Assembly (NCBI RefSeq): GCF_018326285.1
Contig: NZ_AP023362.1
Coordinates: 4,960,001-5,024,000 of the forward strand
Origin: Mycolicibacterium sp. TY81
GTDB lineage: Bacteria; Actinomycetota; Actinomycetes; Mycobacteriales; Mycobacteriaceae
Reading direction: 5' to 3'
Length of the DNA: 64,000 nt
Shown: piece by piece, positions 34,079-44,566 of the stretch
Position numbering within the stretch: position 1 is the stretch's first letter
Layout of the letters: every line of letters begins with the position of its first letter
Notes under the pieces: generated by a model
Told to the model about the DNA's origin: nothing
The model's database searches: none
What the model saw: the letters and a program-made list of their open reading frames with translations, nothing else
Program-made: the position numbers and the translations under genes

Positions 34079-35356
34079 TCAGGGGTTGATGGTGCTCGAC
34101 CCGTCTTGACGTCCCCAGATGTACTCGGACGCGAACGGCGAGCCCAAGCCGAAGTGGTTGTACGGCGCGATCGACGCGCCGGTGTCCATCACCATGTAGG
34201 GCATCGGCCAGATGTCCTTGGTGACCGTCCAACAACCCGGGCGACCCATCGGACCGCCGGAGGCGTTGATCCGAGGCAGGTTGTCTGGGTAGACATAGGC
34301 GTTGGCGGTGCCGACCAGTTCCATGTGCATGGCCAGCGAGTAACCGTTACCGCCGAGGCCCTTGGCCGCGGCCGGCGCACCGGAGGCGAAGCCGCGGAAC
34401 AGACAGTCCAACTCGGGGCTGTACTTGTCCAGCAACCGGGTCGTCGGCAGCAAGTCCTCGGCGCCCCGGGTCAGGTACGGACCACCTCGCTCCAAGATGT
34501 CGCCACCGGTGTTGCCGAACCCGACCGCAGCGACCAACGTCTGGTCCAGATTGCCGCGCTGATCATTGAGGGTGCGGGCCGTCGTGACCGCGTTCGCCAG
34601 GCCGTCCCACAGATCCGGGGATGCGTCGGCGTACAACTGCGATAGGTCGGCCAAGGCCTTGATGTCATGCCGCAATACGGGCATCCGCGCGTTGATGTCA
34701 CCCAAGATGTCGTTGCCGTTGACCAAGGACTGTCCGAACTTGTCCCCCAGCCCGTCGAGAGCCTGAGCCGCGGCGGTCAGAATTTGGTTGAGCTTGACTG
34801 GGTCCACCTGCCCGGAGATCGCGGTGATGGTCTCGAACAGCGTATTGAACTCCGTGGTGACGCCACTGGCGTTGATCACGTCACCACTTTTGAGGCGCTG
34901 TGGCGACGGGTTGGCCGGCGAGGTGAACGCGATGTACTTGTTGCCGAACGCGGTGGTGGCCAACAGCTTGACGTCCACGTTGCTCGGCAACAGGTCCAAG
35001 TACTGCGGATCGACGCTGAGAACAAGTTTGGCTTGAGCCCGGCCATCATTCCCAGACTGGGCCTCAGCGGCCTGCAACCGGCCGATCGGCACCCCGTTGA
35101 AGGTGACCTTGGAACCAGGATCCATCGACAACCCGGACCGGTTGTACACCACGAACAGCTGGGCCTTGGTGTCGAAATAGCCTCGGAACTGGGACCAAGT
35201 CAGCGCCAGCACCAGCACGAAGAACAGCACCAGCCCAACCGCTGCCGCCTGGTACGGCGGGCTACGGTCGGGGTTCAACGGGGCATGGACCTGCCCCTCG
35301 GCGATTGGCGGCGGCGGCAATCCATCGAGGTCGCTCCCCGAGTCGGGACCCGCCAC
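34079..35356 (-). CDS. Orphan MceA-like protein
   Basis: 425 residues. One N-terminal transmembrane helix (AAAVGLVLFFVLVLALTW) precedes an MCE/MlaD domain (FVVYNRSGLSMDPGSKVTFNGVPIGRL) and a long helical region. The C-terminus, with GRPGCWTVTKDIWPMPYMV, DTGASIAPYNHF and YIWGRQ, is diagnostic for the MceA subunit of mycobacterial lipid importers. No yrbE permease genes lie upstream and no mceB-F genes downstream: the operon partners are missing. It directly borders the accessory island, so the partners may have been lost or lie elsewhere. Confidence 0.85.
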   Translation of the reverse strand: MAGPDSGSDLDGLPPPPIAEGQVHAPLNPDRSPPYQAAAVGLVLFFVLVLALTWSQFRGYFDTKAQLFVVYNRSGLSMDPGSKVTFNGVPIGRLQAAEAQSGNDGRAQAKLVLSVDPQYLDLLPSNVDVKLLATTAFGNKYIAFTSPANPSPQRLKSGDVINASGVTTEFNTLFETITAISGQVDPVKLNQILTAAAQALDGLGDKFGQSLVNGNDILGDINARMPVLRHDIKALADLSQLYADASPDLWDGLANAVTTARTLNDQRGNLDQTLVAAVGFGNTGGDILERGGPYLTRGAEDLLPTTRLLDKYSPELDCLFRGFASGAPAAAKGLGGNGYSLAMHMELVGTANAYVYPDNLPRINASGGPMGRPGCWTVTKDIWPMPYMVMDTGASIAPYNHFGLGSPFASEYIWGRQDGSSTINP

Positions 35357-36130
35357 TGCACCACCCCCCTTTGCCGGCCCGCTAGGCCAAACGCCCTGTC
35401 ATTAAACGCGGTATCGACGGCTTGTCGAAACCTGTTGGCCTGCATGGTGTTCGGGCTCACATGGGCGATCCGACGTGTCCGCCGTCACGCAGGCCATGGT
35501 CGGCAGGAACCGCAAGAACTGCACGAGAGCTGCCTGAGCCCCCCAACGATCGCCGCCGCCATGCGGAATCAATTTCCCGCACGACCATTTCCGTATCGGG
35601 ACTCGGTTCAATCTCCGTCGAGACTTCGCGGGCGGGTTCACGCCACCCGTGGTAGTGGTCTGCCACGATTTGCCGAACGGTGTCCGATGCGCGGTTTCCC
35701 CGAAATGACCAGTCGGGCAAGACCTTTCCCTCACCGAAATCACCGGCTAGCGCCGGTGGGCGACCTGTTGGCTATCAATCCGCAACGGCCACCGCGCTTC
35801 CACCCCGAATTTGGGCGGGGTCATGATGGACTTGTCGAGAAGCGCCGAGGAAATGAGCCGACCTCGGCGATATCCCGCGAGGAAGCTGACGTTCCTCGAC
35901 ACTCCGGCATCACTGGTGAGAGCTGTGTAGGTTCTCACCTTCGGCTGCATCCTGAAAAGCTCTGACCAGCGCATTGTCAATCTGTCTCACACTTGCTGCA
36001 TCGCAGCCTGTCTCACGAACCGCTGCATTTCCTACTAGCCGCCCGCTGCACGCCTCAGCATGCGCCGCCTTACAGCCCGCCAGCTTGCTGTACTCCGGCG
36101 CGAACGCGGCCACCCTTCGTGGCCAAAGCC
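35357..36130. other. Gene-free stretch at the left border of the island
   Basis: 774 bp with no supported gene. Several short frames exist on both strands, but none shows a family motif or a good ribosome site. There is a 7-bp stem hairpin CACCGGC-TAGC-GCCGGTG at 35741-35758. No tRNA and no convincing attachment repeat was recognised. The stretch separates backbone (mceA) from the R-M operon. Confidence 0.5.
36108..36124 (-). terminator. Hairpin after the IF2_N-protein gene
   Basis: GGCCAC-CCTTC-GTGGCC, 6-bp stem, lies 6 bp beyond the stop codon of the last gene in the R-M operon (36131). No U-tract follows, so it is an intrinsic-like terminator of the mycobacterial kind at best. Confidence 0.4.
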
Positions 36131-38296
36131 CTAGCGGAACTCACGAGGATGACATTCCAAGAGCTTGATGATCTTGTCGCGCATCGCACCATACTGATCG
36201 ATATCACCGCGGTTATCAGTGAAGAGCAACTTTCGTGCTCCGCGCAGTCGCGCTTCGAACTTCGGATACGCGAAGAGGGTTTTCCAGTCAGCCTCGGCGC
36301 AATCTCGGCGCACCACATATGTGGCGTGTCGTCCCGCTAGAGGGCTGATCGCAACGGCGTTCTCGCCAGACCCGTTGTCGGACTTGATTGCTAGGACCAG
36401 GTAGCGGATTCCGATTCCGTCGGATGAGTCGGAGCCTCTATGCCAGACACATCGGTGTGCTCCGAAATGCTTCTGAAGATCCTCCAAGACGGTCAGGCGA
36501 TGCTCGTCAAGGCGATATCCGCTGTACCGCTTGGAAGCACGCACCTCCCCGAGGAACTTCCGAAGCTGTTCGCCCTGCGGTAGCACCTGGAATGCAAGGT
36601 CCGGTGTAGCCCGATGTGCCAGCGCCCTTAAGCCGACAGCGCTGTCACGAAATGGTCGCAGGAAGTCATAACGCTTCAATTGCAGTGCCGCCAAGCTCGC
36701 GCGCGAGTGGCGCAGAAAAGTCTCCAGGTTCGCATCATTCGTGCTCAGGAGGCTCTCGACGGAACCGATCTGGTCGCTGAGCCGTCGCATTGCCCCTTCG
36801 AGCCGAAGGCTGGTCTCGATAGGTTGCCTGGTCAATGGTTGAAGCCGGCCTAGTAGGTCCCAAAGGGATTGCCCATTGCCGGCACTGGCGATGGTGAGAA
36901 TCACTGCGCGCCGCAGGAAGTCGATAGCGGCCCTGGTGCTGCTTAATCTGTCGTCTATGGAATGGGTCCCTTGGGTCGTGCCGACGATCCTGCGGAACTC
37001 TCTCTCCAGTCCGTGTTCTGCGAGATCTGGATTCGTGAGAATCGAGCCGTGGTCGCGGACTATGGAGTCGAGAAGTTGCCTTTCCTGGTCGATGACGACT
37101 GCGAGGGCTATGAGGTCCTGGTGCGCAGTTGTAAGTCTCGGTTCGCTGTGTGTGGGACGGATTGCGTCGTAACGCCATGTCAGATAGGAGTATTCGCCCG
37201 ATCGGTTCGGGGCGAACTGTTGCAGGCAGGTAAGGATCGCTTCTCGGTCGGCTTGTCGCTCCGACTTTCCGGCGACGATGTCTGCGACAGCCTCCAGATC
37301 TATCGTGGCTGTTAGTCGTGGCAAGTTGGGGACTCGCTCACGGGGACGACCGATCGCAGCCACTTCTCTGCGGAGGGAGGACTTGGTAGCGCCCACACCT
37401 TCAACGCCCTGACTCTTCAACTCCGCTTTGTTACGGGCGCTCGATTTGGTGTCGGGGCGTTTCGGTTGAGCCGCCAAACGTCCCTTGTGTCTTGCGACTA
37501 TTCGCCGTAGCCGTGCCTCCGAAAGCCCGTACTTGGCTTTCCATCCTGCCGATAGCTGTTCAATCGCCTTAGGTGGGTTCTCCGACGCCTCGGCAAGTAG
37601 ATACTGCCTGGCGATGTCTAGAGCATCCTCGGGCCTAATTGGAGCGGGCCGAGACTTCACCTCGGCGGCGCCGGAATTCTGTTGCACGGCACCAGTTGGC
37701 TGTGGCATCGGTCGCCGGACGTCCGTTGCAAAGGCTGGTTTGGTACCGGGAACGGTTTGCTCGGCACCATCCGTAGGTGGTGCACTTCGCGCTTCCCCAG
37801 AAGCCAGTCGGCGCAACTTGTCACTAGTAACTAGCTGGCGCAGCGCCGACCTCGAAATCCCAAACCTGGCCTCACACTCCCGAAATAGGTCGTTGATGGC
37901 ATGGCTTGGGTTCTCCGAAGTAGCAGCAAGTCGATAGCGCCTGTAGATGTTGAGGGCATCGGCGGATGTGAGCCGCGAGGATTGCCGCTTTTCGCCGGCT
38001 GGTTTGGGCTGGGGAGAGGTGGCGGTGGCTGTTCGCTGTCGCTGGGCCTTGCCGCTGGCCACATCCAGCGGTGTAGGTATCGAGCCTGCTGCTCGTTGTC
38101 GATCCTTGGTGCTGGCCGATCTGGGAGCCGGATGGGACACTCCGTACGCTTCACGCAAACGACGCGCAACGGGAGCTTCGACAGTCGAGGATGCGGACTT
38201 GACCCAGTTGCCGTTGGCTGCGAGCTTGGCCAGCACTTCCTTGCTGGTCACGCCAAGCTCCTTGGCCAACTCGTGTACCCGCGCCTTACCGGCCAC
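36131..38296 (-). CDS. IF2_N-domain protein of unknown function, last gene of the type I R-M operon
   Basis: 721 residues. Residues 2-51 ([20 protein letters not shown] onward, then [20 protein letters not shown]) closely match the start of actinobacterial translation factor IF-2, as recalled from infB. A Pro/Ser/Thr linker leads to two tandem ~55-residue helical repeats: about 110-165 ([20 protein letters not shown]) and 220-275 ([20 protein letters not shown]), each ending in an HTH-like [10 protein letters not shown] or [10 protein letters not shown]. The C-terminal ~400 residues are helical, then alpha/beta ([32 protein letters not shown]), with no known family. GTG 38296 has GAGGAG upstream; 67 bp after hsdR. 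Confidence 0.7.
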   Translation of the reverse strand: MAGKARVHELAKELGVTSKEVLAKLAANGNWVKSASSTVEAPVARRLREAYGVSHPAPRSASTKDRQRAAGSIPTPLDVASGKAQRQRTATATSPQPKPAGEKRQSSRLTSADALNIYRRYRLAATSENPSHAINDLFRECEARFGISRSALRQLVTSDKLRRLASGEARSAPPTDGAEQTVPGTKPAFATDVRRPMPQPTGAVQQNSGAAEVKSRPAPIRPEDALDIARQYLLAEASENPPKAIEQLSAGWKAKYGLSEARLRRIVARHKGRLAAQPKRPDTKSSARNKAELKSQGVEGVGATKSSLRREVAAIGRPRERVPNLPRLTATIDLEAVADIVAGKSERQADREAILTCLQQFAPNRSGEYSYLTWRYDAIRPTHSEPRLTTAHQDLIALAVVIDQERQLLDSIVRDHGSILTNPDLAEHGLEREFRRIVGTTQGTHSIDDRLSSTRAAIDFLRRAVILTIASAGNGQSLWDLLGRLQPLTRQPIETSLRLEGAMRRLSDQIGSVESLLSTNDANLETFLRHSRASLAALQLKRYDFLRPFRDSAVGLRALAHRATPDLAFQVLPQGEQLRKFLGEVRASKRYSGYRLDEHRLTVLEDLQKHFGAHRCVWHRGSDSSDGIGIRYLVLAIKSDNGSGENAVAISPLAGRHATYVVRRDCAEADWKTLFAYPKFEARLRGARKLLFTDNRGDIDQYGAMRDKIIKLLECHPREFR

Positions 38297-38363
38297 TGCT
38301 TAGCTCCTCACCGAGTCCACGGAATCGGCTCGCCGTTCCTTATCACATGCGTGGCGTCTGAAC

Positions 38364-41300
38364 TTACTGCCCGCCACCGACGCTTTGCGCACCATCAGTG
38401 ACAGCTACATCGGCCTGTCCATCTTCTGCCGAGACAACCTGGTAGAACCACTTGGCGATATCGGACATGAGATGTGACCGGCCCGGCGCATTGGTGAAGA
38501 AGTAGTCACTCATCTTCTCGTGGGCACCTTGATTGTCGGCGACCGCTCCCGTAACCGCATCGTCGAAGTCCGGCGACTCTACGAACTGCTTGGCGGAGTT
38601 GACCTTGGCCTGCTGTACCAGCGCATGGTCGTCGAGCAGTGTTCGCAGCAGCGCTTCTAGAAACGACACCTTCTGCGACTGGGTGAAGTCTTCCGACCCG
38701 AAGAGGTCGTTGAGACGATCCAATACCTGTTGGAAGGCAACCATTTTCGGGTCACGCTTCTCACCCGATCCGGCCGCAGTGATCCCGGACAAGCCGACAC
38801 GGACACCGAGGCCAATGTCGATGCGGCCACGGTCAATCTGCTTGACCTGCTTGAGCACTACATCGGATAGATCGATGGGCGCTGTGTAGTTTTCCGACTG
38901 GATGAATCTGTCGAGAAGTCGCAGGTAGATCTGCTTCTTCTCCAACTCAGGATCGCCGTAGTCGATGATCTGCGACATGAAGTCGTAAAGGCGGACGAAC
39001 GACCCTACGTCCTTACGGAACATGTCCAGCTCGGCGAGCGCTGCCTTGTCTCCCTCGCCGCCGTTGTGGATCAGAGCCGCGGTGTACCGGTCAGCGAAGC
39101 GTTTTTGGCCCGGGCCGACCGCCCCGGCAAGGGCGCTGTTGCCCTTGTTCTTCACGAAAGCTCCAGCGCACTGGTCAATCTCGGCTTGGGTGTAAATCGC
39201 GGCGGTGTCGAGCTTTGCTGCGAGGTCATGCACCAAGTTCGGATCGGTGGCAGTTTCCAGGAACGCATCGGTGAAGTAGGGCTCGAAGGCATCCTTGATT
39301 GCGGCGGGGTCGTTGACGAAGTCCACGACCTGGGTCATGGCCGCGGTCTTTACGATGCCCGACGGGGTGCGGTAGGTGCGGTTTAGCCGAGACAGCGTCT
39401 GCACGGCCGTCACCCCGGACAAGATCCGGTCGACGTACATCGCGCAGAGCAGCGGCTGATCGAACCCGGTCTGGAACTTATTGGCGACGATCATGATTTT
39501 GTAGTCGTCGCCGCGGAACGCGGTGCGCTGATCGTGCACGCCCGGGTTCATGGTCGCTTCGGTGAAGTCATTCGGGCCGGATTCGGGATCCTGCACCGCG
39601 CCGGAGAACGCGACCAGGGTGCCGTAGCCGTAGCCCTTCTTGGCGATGTAGTCGTCAATCGCGAGTTTGTAGCGGACGGCGGCCTTGCGGGAGTCGGTGA
39701 CGACCATGGCCTTGGCGTGCCCGTCGAGTAACCCGGCGATGTTCTCGCGGAAGTGCTCCACGGATATCGCGGCCTTCTGCGAGATCGTCTGCGGGTTGAG
39801 TTTGACCCAACGCATCACTGCCTTGGTGGCCTCGTTCTGGTCCACCTCGTCACCGCCACCCGCGTTCTGCCCAATCTGGAAGGCGAGCTTGAACGAGTGA
39901 TAGCCAGTCAGTACGTCGAGGATGTAGCCCTCTTCGATGGCCTGCTTCATCGTATAGACGTGAAACGGCACCGGGTTCTCGCCCGGTGCCGGCTCGCGGC
40001 CAAACAATTCGAGGGTCTTGGCTTTTGGGGTGGCGGTGAACGCAAAGTAGGAGATGTTCTCCGAGGCCGCTCGCTCAGTCGCCTCGGCGGCCAAGACGGC
40101 CTCGACGTCGATCTCCTTGCCTTCCTCCACCTCCTTGAGTTCCTCAGCCGTCAACACGGCCTTCAATTTGCCGGCGACCTGCCCAGACTGTGACGAGTGC
40201 GCTTCGTCGGCGACGACGGCGAACTTCTTTCCCTTGAGGCCCTTGTTTTCTCGAATCGCCTGCATCGCGAATGGGAACGTCTGGATAGTGACGACGATGA
40301 TCAGCTTCCCGTCGGTAAGCGCCTTCGCCAGAAGTCCCGACTTCGAGGCGCCGGCCTTCGCTGCCTCGTCGCGGTCGATTGCCACCACGATGCCCTGATC
40401 ATTGTCGATCTGCTTAATCGCGTCCTGCAGTTGGGCGTCGAGGACGTTGCGGTCAGTGACCACGATGACTGAGTCGAAAACCTTCTGATTATTGACCTGC
40501 AACCGGGCCATTCGGTGCGCCGTCCACGCGATCGAGTCGGTCTTTCCTGAACCCGCAGAATGCTGGATCAAGTAGCGCTTGCCAACGCCCTCGGTGGTGA
40601 CCGCCGCGGTAAGTTCGGTGACCGCTTCCCACTGATGAAAGCGGGGAAACCGCAGCGTTGCCGACTTGCTGGTCTTTCCGCTGATCGGGTCGGTCGAGGA
40701 TTCGTGCTTGATGTACATAAGCCGACCCAAGATGTTGAGCCACGCATCGCGCTGCAGTACCCGCTCCCAGAGGTAGGACGTGCGTGACCCGTTGGGATTC
40801 AGGGGATTTCCGGCGCCGCCCGTTTCGGATCCGCGGTTGAACGGCAAGAAGTGCGTTTTCTCACCGGCCAACCGAGTGGTCATCCACACCTCGTCGTTAG
40901 ATACCGCGAAGTGCACCAGGGCCCGCGCGCCAGCCATGAACAACGGCTGCAGTTTCCCGGACACCGGGTCCTTCGGCAGTCGCGATGTCCGGTACTGGGT
41001 AATTGCATCGGCGACGGTCTGGGTGAAGTCCGTCTTGAGCTCGGCTGTAGCCACTGGCAGTCCGTTGACGAAGAACACCAGATCTACCGATTGATTGCCA
41101 GCGGTTGAGAAGTGCACCTGGCGCATAACCCGCACCCTCACAGCTGCGTAGTCGGCGTTGCGCTTGGAATTCAGCGTGGACTCGGGTTTGAACACGCACA
41201 TCTGAAACTTCGCAGCCAGGTGCGAGAACCCTTTACGCAACAGATTTAGGGTGCCGCCACCGTTCTCCAACGGCAGGTCAAGCACTTTCACAATACGGTC

Positions 41301-41519
41301 GAGCACCTGTGCTTGCTGCTTGGCAACATCCTTCGAGCCGGACTTGACGACCTTCTCCAGCTGATCGGGTTGGGTGTCCGCCAGCCAGCCGAGGACGTCC
41401 TCGGGGAACAATGCCCGTTCCTTGTCGTATCCGGTGTCATTCGGCGAGTACTTCCAGCCGTGGGCGCCGAGGTGCTCGGCGAGCTCTTTCTCAAATTCGA
41501 TCTCGTTGTGCTGTGCCAT
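38364..41519 (-). CDS. hsdR: Type I restriction enzyme R subunit
   Basis: 1051-residue restriction and DNA-translocation subunit. The N-terminal PD-(D/E)XK nuclease shows VDLVFFVNGLPVATAELK (Asp146, Glu160, Lys162). The SF2 motor follows: Walker A QHSAGSGKTDSIAW near 320, DEAHSSQ, FTATPK, and QTLSRLNRTYR (motif VI). The C-terminal region (HLMSDIAKWFYQVV) would bind the HsdM2S core. The start ATG 41519 overlaps the hsdS stop (TGATG). It cuts unmethylated foreign DNA far from its recognition site. Confidence 0.95.
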   Translation of the reverse strand: MAQHNEIEFEKELAEHLGAHGWKYSPNDTGYDKERALFPEDVLGWLADTQPDQLEKVVKSGSKDVAKQQAQVLDRIVKVLDLPLENGGGTLNLLRKGFSHLAAKFQMCVFKPESTLNSKRNADYAAVRVRVMRQVHFSTAGNQSVDLVFFVNGLPVATAELKTDFTQTVADAITQYRTSRLPKDPVSGKLQPLFMAGARALVHFAVSNDEVWMTTRLAGEKTHFLPFNRGSETGGAGNPLNPNGSRTSYLWERVLQRDAWLNILGRLMYIKHESSTDPISGKTSKSATLRFPRFHQWEAVTELTAAVTTEGVGKRYLIQHSAGSGKTDSIAWTAHRMARLQVNNQKVFDSVIVVTDRNVLDAQLQDAIKQIDNDQGIVVAIDRDEAAKAGASKSGLLAKALTDGKLIIVVTIQTFPFAMQAIRENKGLKGKKFAVVADEAHSSQSGQVAGKLKAVLTAEELKEVEEGKEIDVEAVLAAEATERAASENISYFAFTATPKAKTLELFGREPAPGENPVPFHVYTMKQAIEEGYILDVLTGYHSFKLAFQIGQNAGGGDEVDQNEATKAVMRWVKLNPQTISQKAAISVEHFRENIAGLLDGHAKAMVVTDSRKAAVRYKLAIDDYIAKKGYGYGTLVAFSGAVQDPESGPNDFTEATMNPGVHDQRTAFRGDDYKIMIVANKFQTGFDQPLLCAMYVDRILSGVTAVQTLSRLNRTYRTPSGIVKTAAMTQVVDFVNDPAAIKDAFEPYFTDAFLETATDPNLVHDLAAKLDTAAIYTQAEIDQCAGAFVKNKGNSALAGAVGPGQKRFADRYTAALIHNGGEGDKAALAELDMFRKDVGSFVRLYDFMSQIIDYGDPELEKKQIYLRLLDRFIQSENYTAPIDLSDVVLKQVKQIDRGRIDIGLGVRVGLSGITAAGSGEKRDPKMVAFQQVLDRLNDLFGSEDFTQSQKVSFLEALLRTLLDDHALVQQAKVNSAKQFVESPDFDDAVTGAVADNQGAHEKMSDYFFTNAPGRSHLMSDIAKWFYQVVSAEDGQADVAVTDGAQSVGGGQ

Positions 41520-42757
41520 CAAGCCACCTCGTTCCGTACATCGATCTGCCCGGTCACCGCAGCGGTGATCAGCGCGGTGCGGCGCTCACGGGAAAGCTCG
41601 ACGAACACCTTTGTCTCGGCAATCAGCATGTCGATCTTGGAGGTTTGCTCGTCGAGGTAAGCGGCGATAGAGCGCTGTTCATCTATCGGAGGAACCGGTA
41701 TCCGAATTGCCGCGGCTATTGGCTGATAGATCGTCTGGTGGGTCGAACCAATCATGAGTGCTTGGAACTCACTTCGCATTGCACGGAACACATACACCAG
41801 GTACTCCGGCAACAGGTTGGGCCCACACACCCAATTCCAGTAATCCTGGCTCGTCGCCATCGCAGTCGGCATGATCCCGGTGAATCCGACTGACGCAGTC
41901 CGTGAGAGCACTACCGTCCCAGCAGGCAAAAGCTCCGCAGCAGAATTCTCCAGACCAAGTTTGCTAATCAAATTTGATGTGCTTCCGAGATATGTCTGCG
42001 TGGAGTCACGGAGCTGCCACACGTCAGCGAGCGTGAACCAGGGGATGTCGCAATCATCCCAGTACTCAGGTACAGACCGGCTAGGTGTGTGCCCGGTTTT
42101 CATTGTTGCGAATCGCCTTATGTTGGCGACGGTCCAATGGTCTGGAACACTTTCTGTCCAGTTCAACGTGCTCGGCTTCAGCGGGGTTTGTTTATCCAAA
42201 CCACGGGTGACACAGTGCTCAAGCAGCGTCTGTCGCCGTTCCTGGAGGAGTTCGACGAGGCGCTTCTGCTCCTCGATGAGCGTGTCGATGCGTGCAGTCT
42301 CCCGGTCCAGGAAGTCGGCGATCGCGTGCTGCTCGGGCGTCGGGGGCAGTGGCAGCCGGTGACCGCCAAGTTGGCCTTGCGTCATGCTGGGAAGCGCGGT
42401 GCTCGTGGAGTAGTAGTCGAATGGCATCGTCGTGGCGTAATAGTGCAGGAACCGCGGTTCTACACCAGCTTTCAACTCAGTGAAGAACATCGTATCGACG
42501 GTCCAGAATCGCCCCGAAACTAGCAGCGGCTTGTCGATCGTCCCCTTTCGCCCGAACAGGACGCTATCACCGTCGTACAAATAGTGACCTGCGCGTCGGA
42601 ACTCACCGCCTGATCCATACACGGGATAACCGCCGGTGGAGACCTCCACATCCTTGTAATCCGACCCGTTCCGAAACGTCGCTATTCGGCGCATCTGCGT
42701 AATTCGCCACCCATCCGGAAGACGTTCTGGAAGCCATGGCTCCTCCACTGACGTCAT
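41519..42757 (-). CDS. hsdS: Type I restriction specificity subunit
   Basis: 412 residues with the usual two-fold layout: target recognition domain 1 (about 1-150), a conserved helix (EQHAIADFLDRETARIDTLI), recognition domain 2 (about 195-350) and a second helix (EQRSIAAYLDEQTSKIDMLI). It fixes the bipartite DNA sequence that is methylated or cut. The start overlaps the hsdM stop as ATGA. The target sequence cannot be read from the protein. Confidence 0.95.
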   Translation of the reverse strand: MTSVEEPWLPERLPDGWRITQMRRIATFRNGSDYKDVEVSTGGYPVYGSGGEFRRAGHYLYDGDSVLFGRKGTIDKPLLVSGRFWTVDTMFFTELKAGVEPRFLHYYATTMPFDYYSTSTALPSMTQGQLGGHRLPLPPTPEQHAIADFLDRETARIDTLIEEQKRLVELLQERRQTLLEHCVTRGLDKQTPLKPSTLNWTESVPDHWTVANIRRFATMKTGHTPSRSVPEYWDDCDIPWFTLADVWQLRDSTQTYLGSTSNLISKLGLENSAAELLPAGTVVLSRTASVGFTGIMPTAMATSQDYWNWVCGPNLLPEYLVYVFRAMRSEFQALMIGSTHQTIYQPIAAAIRIPVPPIDEQRSIAAYLDEQTSKIDMLIAETKVFVELSRERRTALITAAVTGQIDVRNEVA

Positions 42758-44490
42758 TGCTCCACCTCACGCAACAGGTCCATAATCTTGGCCACCTGCT
42801 TGTCCAGGTCGGCGTCGATCTCGGCAAGCGGCCGAGGCGGTACATATTTGTAGAAGTGCCGGGTGAACGGAATTTCGTAGCCCACCTTGGTCTTCGCGAC
42901 ATCGACCCAGGCGGCGGGAACGTGCGGCAGAACCTCCGCCTCGAAGTAGGCATTGATTGTCTCCGCGCGAGCCGCATCGCCCGCGGTGTTCCCGCCGTAG
43001 GTGAACGGAATGTTTTCCGTGTCCCGCAGTTTCGGGTCGGGCTTCGGGTTGCCCTTCCGGTCCGTCGACACTTTTCCTGCCTCGGTCCGCAACGGCTGCT
43101 CGACGGTGATCGTCCAGTATCCGAAGTCGTTGGCCGTGAACACCTTCGAATAGTCCGGGTCGGCCTCATCGAACGCGTCGTAAAGCGCCAGAATCCGGTC
43201 TCGGGCGTCGGCATCAAGCTCGCGGTTCTTGGAGCCCAGGCTCTTGCGCATCTTGGTCCAGAATGATGTCGCGTCAATCAACTGGACCTTGCCAGCACGC
43301 TCGGGACGCTTGGCGTTGTCCAAGATCCAGATGTACGTGGCGATGCCGGTGTTGAAGAACATGTTCGTCGGGAGCGCAACGATCGCCTCCACCAGGTCGG
43401 ATTCGAGCAGCCACTGTCTGATCAAGGAGGGACCCGACTCTGCTGCTCCGTTGAACAAGGGCGATCCGTTGAGAACGATGCCGGCGCGGCCGCCTCCGTC
43501 GTGCGCTGGCCTCATCTTCGATGCCAGATGCGACAGGAACAGCATCTGTCCGTCCCCAATTGACGGTAAACCGTGGGAGAAGCGCGAGTTCTGAGCTAGC
43601 GCCTCCTTTTTCACAGACTCCTGCGACGACTTCCAATCCACCCCGTACGGCGGATTGGACATGCAGAAGTCGAAGGTGCGATCGAAGAAGAGATCGTCGT
43701 CCAGTGTGTCGCCGAGCTTGATGTTCCCGACGTCCTGGCCTTTGGCGATCATGTCGGACTTGCAGATCGCGTAGGACTGGTCGTTGATTTCCTGCCCGTA
43801 CAGCCGCAGCCGCGCACCGGGGTTACGTTCGAGAAGTCGCTCCTCGGCGACGGAGAGCATGCCGCCGGTGCCCGCGGTGGGGTCGTAGATAGTCCGCACG
43901 GTCCCAGGTTCGAGCAGAGCAACGTTGTCCTCGGCGAACAACAGATCCACCATTAACCGGATCGCGTCACGCGGGGTGTAGTGCTCACCGGCCTCCTCGT
44001 TGGAGGCCTCCGCGAACTTGTAGATGAGGTGCTCGAACAGATCTCCCATTTCGGCGTTGGACACAGAGTTTGGGTGTAGGTCCACCTCCCCGAACTGCGA
44101 CGTCACGAGGTACAGCCGATTTTTCTCGTCGAGTGTGGCGAGTTCGTTTTCGAACTTGAACCGCTCGAAGACGTCGATGTTGGCCGAGAACCCGGTGATG
44201 TAGTCCATCAGGTTGGCGCGCAGACCTTCCGGATCCTTCAGGAGGAGCTTGAAGTCGAAGGGGCTCGTGTTGTAGAAGGCGAGGCCGGTTTTGCGCTTCA
44301 CCTGCACATCCAACGCGCCTCCGGAGTACTTCTCCGCTAGTGCGCGTACATCGTCACGGGTGGGTTCGAGGATGCAGTCCAGACGCCTCAGGATTGTGAA
44401 GGGCAGGATCACCCCGCCGTATTGGTGTGGCTTGTACACACCGCGGAGTTGGTCGGCGATACCCCACACGAAGTTGCCCAGCTTGCTCAA
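42754..44490 (-). CDS. hsdM: Type I DNA adenine-N6 methyltransferase M subunit
   Basis: 578 residues. An N-terminal HsdM helical domain (1-150) precedes the N6-adenine methylase with motif I DPTAGTGGML (203-212) for AdoMet and catalytic NPPYG (279-283). Both are complete, so this copy should be active and protects the host. Translation begins at TTG 44490, preceded by AGGAGA 5 bp upstream. It follows a second, degenerate methylase gene after a 76-bp gap that may hold an internal promoter. Confidence 0.95.
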   Translation of the reverse strand: MSKLGNFVWGIADQLRGVYKPHQYGGVILPFTILRRLDCILEPTRDDVRALAEKYSGGALDVQVKRKTGLAFYNTSPFDFKLLLKDPEGLRANLMDYITGFSANIDVFERFKFENELATLDEKNRLYLVTSQFGEVDLHPNSVSNAEMGDLFEHLIYKFAEASNEEAGEHYTPRDAIRLMVDLLFAEDNVALLEPGTVRTIYDPTAGTGGMLSVAEERLLERNPGARLRLYGQEINDQSYAICKSDMIAKGQDVGNIKLGDTLDDDLFFDRTFDFCMSNPPYGVDWKSSQESVKKEALAQNSRFSHGLPSIGDGQMLFLSHLASKMRPAHDGGGRAGIVLNGSPLFNGAAESGPSLIRQWLLESDLVEAIVALPTNMFFNTGIATYIWILDNAKRPERAGKVQLIDATSFWTKMRKSLGSKNRELDADARDRILALYDAFDEADPDYSKVFTANDFGYWTITVEQPLRTEAGKVSTDRKGNPKPDPKLRDTENIPFTYGGNTAGDAARAETINAYFEAEVLPHVPAAWVDVAKTKVGYEIPFTRHFYKYVPPRPLAEIDADLDKQVAKIMDLLREVEQ

Positions 44491-44566
44491 TTGACTCTCC
44501 TTCTGAAACTGCGCTTATCGTGGGTGTCGCACGAGTGTGGCACCCCAGCTCTGGCGGACGGCGGGA

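Noticed and set aside
35457..35980. Short open frames on the minus strand in the gene-free border region
   Set aside because: They overlap each other in different frames, lack ribosome sites and show no family motif.
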